Source: Chitinophaga barathri (GTDB lineage Bacteria; Bacteroidota; Bacteroidia; Chitinophagales; Chitinophagaceae). Taken from it: a stretch of DNA of 64,000 nucleotides. Both the position numbers and the translations under genes were made by a program. The notes beneath the pieces were generated by a model. It was not told where the DNA came from, searched no databases, and was given only the letters and a program-made list of their open reading frames with translations. Location: assembly GCF_003807585.1 (NCBI RefSeq), contig NZ_RMBX01000011.1, positions 248,001 through 312,000 of the forward strand, written 5' to 3'. Shown here piece after piece: positions 59,473-64,000 of the stretch (positions within the stretch are counted from its first letter, which is position 1; each line of letters begins with the position of its first letter).

Positions 59473-59829
59473 TTATTGTTCTTTGATCACCTTCCGGTGC
59501 AGTATCCCGAATTCCAGTATCCCGTTGATCACATCCCACATGGAATGCGCGTGCGCCGTGAGCGTATAGGACACGGTCACGGGTTTTGTTTTGTTCACCG
59601 TACGTGTCACCAGCAGGTTCATTTCCAGTTCCTGGAGATCTTTTGTCAGCACTTTCGGGGTAATGCCTGCCAGGTTTTCCTGCAGGTCTTTGAAGCGCAG
59701 GCTGCCATAGTGTAAAAGCTGCAGCAGGATATTCACCTTCCATTTCCCACCGAGAATGTCCATCGCATCGTGTAATGCCAGCTTTCTTTCTTTGCAGGAA
59801 TACGTATTGTTGGTACAAACGGGTAACAT
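59473..59829 (-). CDS. HxlR-family transcriptional regulator
   Basis: 118 residues, a single winged helix-turn-helix: ALHDAMDILGGKWKVNILLQLLHYGSLRFKDLQENLAGITPKVLTKDLQELEMNLLVTRTV is the HxlR signature, and the C-terminal part has the YTLTAHAHSMWDVINGILEFG dimer helix. Cysteines at 5 and 12 lie before the domain, the region where some family members sense thiol-reactive quinones or aldehydes. It is divergent from a quinone-oxidoreductase-type gene, with an imperfect palindrome in between; a self-regulated pair is likely. No effector can be stated. Confidence 0.92.
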   Translation of the reverse strand: MLPVCTNNTYSCKERKLALHDAMDILGGKWKVNILLQLLHYGSLRFKDLQENLAGITPKVLTKDLQELEMNLLVTRTVNKTKPVTVSYTLTAHAHSMWDVINGILEFGILHRKVIKEQ

Positions 59830-59844
59830 CAGTATGCATTTAGT

Positions 59845-59862
59845 TTACTTTCCTCAAGGTAA
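59845..59862. promoter_or_regulatory. Candidate HxlR operator
   Basis: TTACTTT (59845-59851) and AAGGTAA (59856-59862) form an imperfect inverted repeat between the divergent HxlR and oxidoreductase genes, close to the HxlR start. Confidence 0.45.
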
Positions 59863-59917
59863 GGCATAAGGGCAAAACAGGAAAATGAAATCATCTTTGA
59901 GGCCTAAAAAAACAAAT

Positions 59918-60865
59918 ATGAAAACGATCATGCTGACCGGCCGCGGCGGCCCTGAAGTACTGGAAATGACGGATACGGTAAAACCCTCCCCACAGGCGGG
60001 CGAGCTGCTGGTGCGCGTATCGGCGATAGGGATCAATTACGCCAATGTACTGATCCGGCAGGGGGTGTATATGGGAGATCATCCTTTGCCGTTTGTGATG
60101 ATGGCGGAGCTTGAAGGTGTCATAGAAGCGGTGGGAGAGGGCGTTACAGGCATGAAACCCGGGCAGCGGGTAACGGGCGTTGCCGCCCGGGGATACGCGG
60201 AGTATGCCACGCTCCGCGCGGATGAAACATACCTGCTGCCGGACGATCTGCCGCATGGGCAGGGCTTGCTGGCACAAGGACTTACAGCCCGGTATCTGCT
60301 GGCACAGGCACAGGGATATCGATCGGTGCTGATCACCGCCGCGGCGGGGGGAGTCGGTTCTTTCGCCATCCAGCTGGCAAAGCAGGAAGGCGCCACCAAT
60401 GTGATCGGCCTGGTGGGAGATAAAAGCAAGATCGGTTTTGTGAATTCTTTAGGGGCGGATCATTGTTTCAGTTACCTGGAGGAAGGCTGGCAGCAGTTGG
60501 TCTCGCAAGCCACCGGCGGCACCGGCACGGACCTTATCCTGGACGCTATCGGTGGGGATATAAGTACCGCGCTGCTGCCACAGCTCTCCACAAACGGCAC
60601 CATGATAACGTACGGCAATACTTCCGGTAAACCTGTACAGGTAGACGGTAACCTGCTCAGCTTTAAGGCCGGCCGCATCAAAGGCGCTTCCATCATGAAT
60701 GCCTCCCGTGAAGACCAGCGGGAATGGTTCTATAAAATGATCGGCCAGCTGAAGAAAGGTGAACTGAAAACCACCCTGACCTTTTTCCCTTTCGAAAAGG
60801 CCGTGGAAGCCTACCGCGCCATAGACAGCAGGATAGCGACGGGCAAGATCGTACTTAGCCTGTAG
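59918..60865 (+). CDS. NADPH:quinone oxidoreductase-like dehydrogenase (MDR family, zinc-free)
   Basis: 315 residues from ATG 59918 (MKTIMLTGRGGPEVLEM); an ATG at 59885 would add 11 residues. The lead (PQAGELLVRVSAIGINYANVLIRQGVY) and the Rossmann motif AAAGGVGSFAIQLAK (about 141-155) are typical of quinone oxidoreductases without zinc ligands. GADHCFSYLEEGW, DLILDAIGG and the end KAVEAYRAIDSRIATGKIVLSL agree. It probably uses NADPH to reduce quinones or enones. It is divergent from an HxlR regulator that may respond to the same compounds. Confidence 0.9.
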   Translation: MKTIMLTGRGGPEVLEMTDTVKPSPQAGELLVRVSAIGINYANVLIRQGVYMGDHPLPFVMMAELEGVIEAVGEGVTGMKPGQRVTGVAARGYAEYATLRADETYLLPDDLPHGQGLLAQGLTARYLLAQAQGYRSVLITAAAGGVGSFAIQLAKQEGATNVIGLVGDKSKIGFVNSLGADHCFSYLEEGWQQLVSQATGGTGTDLILDAIGGDISTALLPQLSTNGTMITYGNTSGKPVQVDGNLLSFKAGRIKGASIMNASREDQREWFYKMIGQLKKGELKTTLTFFPFEKAVEAYRAIDSRIATGKIVLSL

Positions 60866-60874
60866 TGAAATAAA

Positions 60875-60902
60875 AAAGAGAGCAGCCTTCGCCGCTCTCT
60901 TT
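60875..60902. terminator. Terminator between convergent oxidoreductase and thioredoxin genes
   Basis: AAAGAGAGC (60875-60883) pairs with GCTCTCTTT (60894-60902); A before and T after make it usable in both directions. Confidence 0.75.
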
Positions 60903-60927
60903 CACTGGTTGGTTTTTGATATTGGTA

Positions 60928-62448
60928 TTAACTGGTCTTTTTAGTCAGCATCGATTCGATCATCAGTTCCAGCATACGTTCGTTATCTCCATGGATCATG
61001 AAGTTGGAATAAATGATCCGCCCGTCCTGGTCGATGAGGTAATTGGTGGGCGCACCGGGTGAGGGCAGGTTGCCTTTGTCGCGTTTCACATCTTCGCCAA
61101 GCGGGGTAAAACTGTAGCCGCTGCTTTTCAGGAACGGGATCACATACGGGTCCTGGTCGCGGAAGATATTAATGCCGAGATATACCACGTCCTTCCCTTT
61201 AAATTTTTTCAGCACGTTCTCAAAGTGCGGGAACTCTCCACGGCAGGGGCCGCAGCCGGGGAACCAGTAGGTGAGCAGGATCACTTTGCCTTTGTAATCG
61301 GAAAGGGAGATCTTGTTGCTGGTGAAATAACCGTCCAGCGTAAAGGGGGTGGCCTGTTTGGCTTTCTGGTCACGCAGCGTCCAGAGGTCGCTTTGTACGG
61401 TTTCTTTGTTTTTGCCCAGTTTGGAAGCATATCCGTTCAGCGCGTCGCCGATCTTGTCCGAAGGTTTGCTGGCCTGGAATTTCAGCAGGCTGTCATATGC
61501 GGCCTGGCTACGGCCGGCGGCAGCATTGAGTGAAGCTTTCAGCAGGGCGATCTCTTCAGCGGCTACGGCGTCGCGGCGGGTGTTGAGTCCTTCCAGCAGG
61601 CTGATGGCTTTGCCCGGTTGCGCCCTGAGGGCTTTTGCTTCTTTGAATTTCTGCGCTACGAGCTGGCGGCGTGTCCATTCTGCTTTTTCGGCGTCTTCGG
61701 CGCCCGGCAGGTTTTTCATGCGTTCGGTCAGCTTCAGTGCTTTTTCGATGTCTTTCGGGAAGAGCAGTTCGTAGTAATAGTCCATGCCCCATTTGCTCCA
61801 GTTATATTTTTCCGGAGGGAAGTCTGTAGCCATCATCTCCGCGTATTTCATCTTTTTGGCGGGGTCTTTCAGGCGGAAGGCGAGCCAGTACAGGGCCTGG
61901 CCGGTGCGCTGACTTTCAGGAAAACGTTTGGTGATCTCCAGGCTCAGTTTTTCATACTTCGCCGGATCGCTGTCATCAAATTTCATAGCATAATAAAATG
62001 CATAGTTGGGATCTTCCGGCGCGGCTTCCATGGCTTTGGCAAGGAATTCCGTGGCTTTGTCAAACTCGCCCCAGCGTTCCGCGTCGGTGCTCAGGTCCAT
62101 CCAGGCATCAGCGCGTGTAGGATTGCGTTTTACTGTTTCCAGCAGGTAAGGCCTGGCTTTCGGGTTTTCATGATTGCAAAGGGCCTCACCGATCGCGAAG
62201 GGGATCACATCGGATTTGGGATATTCTTTGATCCATGCGTCGTATTGCGCCTGAACTGTTTCTTCCGTAGCGCCCGCGGCTTTGATGTAGGCTTTGTGCG
62301 CGTCCACATTTTCAGGTTTTGCCACTACGGCGGCTTTCAGTTTGCTAATCTCTTCGGGGGAAGCAGGTTCGGGTTTCCGGGCCTGGCCCATCACGGCGGA
62401 TGCGCCGAGGATAATGAAGGAAACGAATGGGATGATATATTTTTTCAT
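60928..62448 (-). CDS. TPR-containing TlpA-type thioredoxin, exported
   Basis: 506 residues. A signal peptide (MKKYIIPFVSFIILGASAVMGQA) is followed by a helical, TPR-like part (about 30-345), for example PTRADAWMDLSTDAERWGEFDKATEFLAKAMEAAPEDP and ALYWLAFRLKDPAKKMKYAEMM. The C-terminal TlpA-like thioredoxin domain has YWFPGCGPCRGEFPHFENVLKKF with C399 and C402, and the cis-proline segment PSPGAPTNYLID. It works in the periplasm, in thiol reduction or as a reductase/chaperone. It is encoded 20 bases after the susD of the third locus and on the same strand, so it is probably part of that operon, a layout seen in Bacteroidota loci for peptide or metal-linked uptake. Confidence 0.92.
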   Translation of the reverse strand: MKKYIIPFVSFIILGASAVMGQARKPEPASPEEISKLKAAVVAKPENVDAHKAYIKAAGATEETVQAQYDAWIKEYPKSDVIPFAIGEALCNHENPKARPYLLETVKRNPTRADAWMDLSTDAERWGEFDKATEFLAKAMEAAPEDPNYAFYYAMKFDDSDPAKYEKLSLEITKRFPESQRTGQALYWLAFRLKDPAKKMKYAEMMATDFPPEKYNWSKWGMDYYYELLFPKDIEKALKLTERMKNLPGAEDAEKAEWTRRQLVAQKFKEAKALRAQPGKAISLLEGLNTRRDAVAAEEIALLKASLNAAAGRSQAAYDSLLKFQASKPSDKIGDALNGYASKLGKNKETVQSDLWTLRDQKAKQATPFTLDGYFTSNKISLSDYKGKVILLTYWFPGCGPCRGEFPHFENVLKKFKGKDVVYLGINIFRDQDPYVIPFLKSSGYSFTPLGEDVKRDKGNLPSPGAPTNYLIDQDGRIIYSNFMIHGDNERMLELMIESMLTKKTS

Positions 62449-62468
62449 GATCTGAATTTTAAATGTGA

Positions 62469-64000
62469 TTAGTTCCAGTTTGGATTTTGTTCCAGCGGTG
62501 TGCCGGCCGGGTATTTGTTGATCTCCGAAAGCGGGATGGGGAAGAGGTACATCTTCGGCTGGAAGAACCTTGTTTCCACATCAAAGCGGGTATAAGTGCG
62601 GCCTTCGGGTTTGTCCTGTATGTCCACCCCGGTTATTTTCACGCCGATCTTTTGCGGGCCTTCGTTCCAGCGTTTGATGTCGAACCAGCGCTGGCCTTCA
62701 AAGGCAAGCTCCACAAATCTTTCATTTTGCAGGCTGGTAAAGGTGAAGTCTGCTGCTTCTATTTCCGGCATTTTGGCGCGGGTGCGCAGTTTGTTCACGT
62801 ACGTGCGCGCTTCTTCTTTTTCGCCCAGGTTCCATTTGGCTTCCGCATACACCAGGTATATTTCAGCGAGGCGTATCACGGGGCAGTTCTGGAAATTGGC
62901 GTTGTTGTTATTCACTTTGGTGTCAAACTTCGGGTTGAGGAACTTGCGCAGGAAATACCCGGTAGGCGAGGAGCCTGAGCCGGACGCGCGGTTGAACTTG
63001 CTGCCTTTTTTCATGTCCACCGTTTCGTTCATCCACTGGTAGCCGTCGTACAGCACGGTGGCGTAAAAGCGCGGGTCGCGGTTGTCGTAGGGTTTGGCCG
63101 CGTTGTATAGCGGCGACTGGTCCCAGGCCAGCCCGTCCTTCATTTTAAAAGCATCCACCAGGTTCTGCGTGGGGCAGGTGATGGCGCTGGAGAAACCGGT
63201 GAAGAAGGGTGAGTTCTCGTAAGTGTCCAGCGAGTGCGTCTGCCCGCTGATGCCGCTGGCGTATTGTTTGTCGAAGATGATCTCGGTGTTGTTGTCGTTC
63301 TCCGGATTAAAGAGCGTGAGGAAATCCCCGAACAGGATATACTTTTTACTGTCTATTACTGCCCATGCGGCGGCCGCGGCTTCGGTATCGCGGTGCTGGT
63401 TCAGCAGGAAACGGCTTTTCAGGGCTATTGCCGCCCAGGAGGTGGCACGGCCGAGATTGGCGGAGTTGTAGGAGGGCGGAAGGAGGCTGGCGGCTTTATC
63501 GAGGTCCGCGAGAATAAATTTCACGCAGTCTTCGTCTTTGGCCCGGGGAATAGTGGTTTCGTCCTCAAGGCTCAGCACTTTGTCGATGATCGGAAAGCGG
63601 CCGAAACGGTCGTATAACTGCATGTAGGCCAGCGCGCGCAGGAAATACGCTTCGCCGGTCATGCGTGTCCGCAGCGCGTCCGAAAGAGGGGCTTCCGGCA
63701 CCCTTTCCAGCAGGGTGTTGCATTTGCGTGCCTGGGTGTAGCAGCCGGTCCAGTAGGGGCTATACACATTGTCTGAGGGGCCGTATTGCCCGCTGTTGAT
63801 CTGTTGCGACAAGTGAAAGGTGCGGGCGCTTTCGCCTTCGTCCGTAATACAGGCCATCAGCCAGTCACCGCCTTCGTCGTAAGTACTGCGGATGCCTGCG
63901 TAGATGTTGCCTACGTAGAGATTGATCAGGGTGCTGTCTTTCCAGACGTTCTGCTCGCTGTATTTGTCCAGCGGGCCGCGGTCCAGCAGGTCCGTGGAGC
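62469..64000 (-). CDS. SusD/RagB-family protein (locus 3, partial at its 5' end)
   Basis: The minus-strand frame stays open to the window edge: upstream of the internal ATG at 63857 it continues with TDLLDRGPLDKYSEQNVWKDSTLINLYVGNIYAGIRSTYDEGG, which is the N-terminal part of SusD proteins (loop before NLYVGNIY). Other features are AYFLRALAYMQLYDRFGRFPII, ARTYVNKLRTRAKMP, VELAFEGQRWFDIKRWNEGP and the end LFPIPLSEINKYPAGTPLEQNPNWN. The start and lipobox lie beyond 64000. Its SusC partner must be outside the window to the right. The TPR-thioredoxin gene follows 20 bases on. Confidence 0.93.
   Translation of the reverse strand, partial: STDLLDRGPLDKYSEQNVWKDSTLINLYVGNIYAGIRSTYDEGGDWLMACITDEGESARTFHLSQQINSGQYGPSDNVYSPYWTGCYTQARKCNTLLERVPEAPLSDALRTRMTGEAYFLRALAYMQLYDRFGRFPIIDKVLSLEDETTIPRAKDEDCVKFILADLDKAASLLPPSYNSANLGRATSWAAIALKSRFLLNQHRDTEAAAAAWAVIDSKKYILFGDFLTLFNPENDNNTEIIFDKQYASGISGQTHSLDTYENSPFFTGFSSAITCPTQNLVDAFKMKDGLAWDQSPLYNAAKPYDNRDPRFYATVLYDGYQWMNETVDMKKGSKFNRASGSGSSPTGYFLRKFLNPKFDTKVNNNNANFQNCPVIRLAEIYLVYAEAKWNLGEKEEARTYVNKLRTRAKMPEIEAADFTFTSLQNERFVELAFEGQRWFDIKRWNEGPQKIGVKITGVDIQDKPEGRTYTRFDVETRFFQPKMYLFPIPLSEINKYPAGTPLEQNPNWN

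Overview
The window looks like chromosomal DNA of a Bacteroidota species close to Chitinophaga (Chitinophagaceae). The evidence is three SusC/SusD-type nutrient uptake loci, giant Bacteroidota-type RHS proteins, an OPA-type MFS transporter, separate propeller-type sensor kinases, and several promoters of the Bacteroidota form (TTG or TTTG, about 20 nt, then TAnnTTTG). No tRNA, rRNA, CRISPR array, integrase, transposase or prophage gene was seen.

Left part (1-13.8 kb): two divergent giant RHS-type secreted proteins. The left one runs off the window. The right one ends in a unique Cys/His domain and is translationally coupled (ATGA) to a small exported protein, which is followed by a duplicated copy; this has the layout of a polymorphic toxin with two immunity genes. 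After an SRPBCC protein comes a 1212-residue fusion of a calcineurin-like metallophosphoesterase to a STAND P-loop NTPase with C-terminal helical repeats. This is the best candidate in the window for an uncharacterised conflict or anti-phage system.

13.8-24.1 kb: oxidative-stress genes (msrA, and katG with an OxyR-type site upstream), a small membrane protein, a stand-alone class I terpene synthase, a hybrid histidine kinase, a secreted protein, and an AraC regulator with an SDR enzyme that share a repeated operator-like motif.

24.2-39.5 kb: a first susCD pair of unknown substrate with a divergent AraC gene and an S41 peptidase, then a susC-susD-sialidase operon (sialoglycan use) with a promoter overlapped by a palindromic operator.

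39.6-44.7 kb: a histidine phosphatase, a phosphonate-type zinc dehydrogenase, an alkaline-phosphatase-superfamily enzyme, an XRE-cupin regulator and an OPA-family MFS transporter. Related operator sequences precede the last four genes or gene pairs, suggesting a local organophosphorus regulon.

44.7-64 kb: small secreted proteins, DoxX, a Y_Y_Y sensor kinase with a LuxR response regulator, a cupin-prolyl oligopeptidase operon that converges with and overlaps a LuxR regulator, a DUF1772 operon with a tandemly duplicated membrane protein, a di-haem peroxidase, a serine hydrolase, an OmpA lipoprotein, a divergent HxlR/quinone-oxidoreductase pair, and the 3' part of a third Sus locus (SusD plus a TPR-thioredoxin protein). 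Two intergenic arrays of 11-bp helically phased repeats are unexplained.
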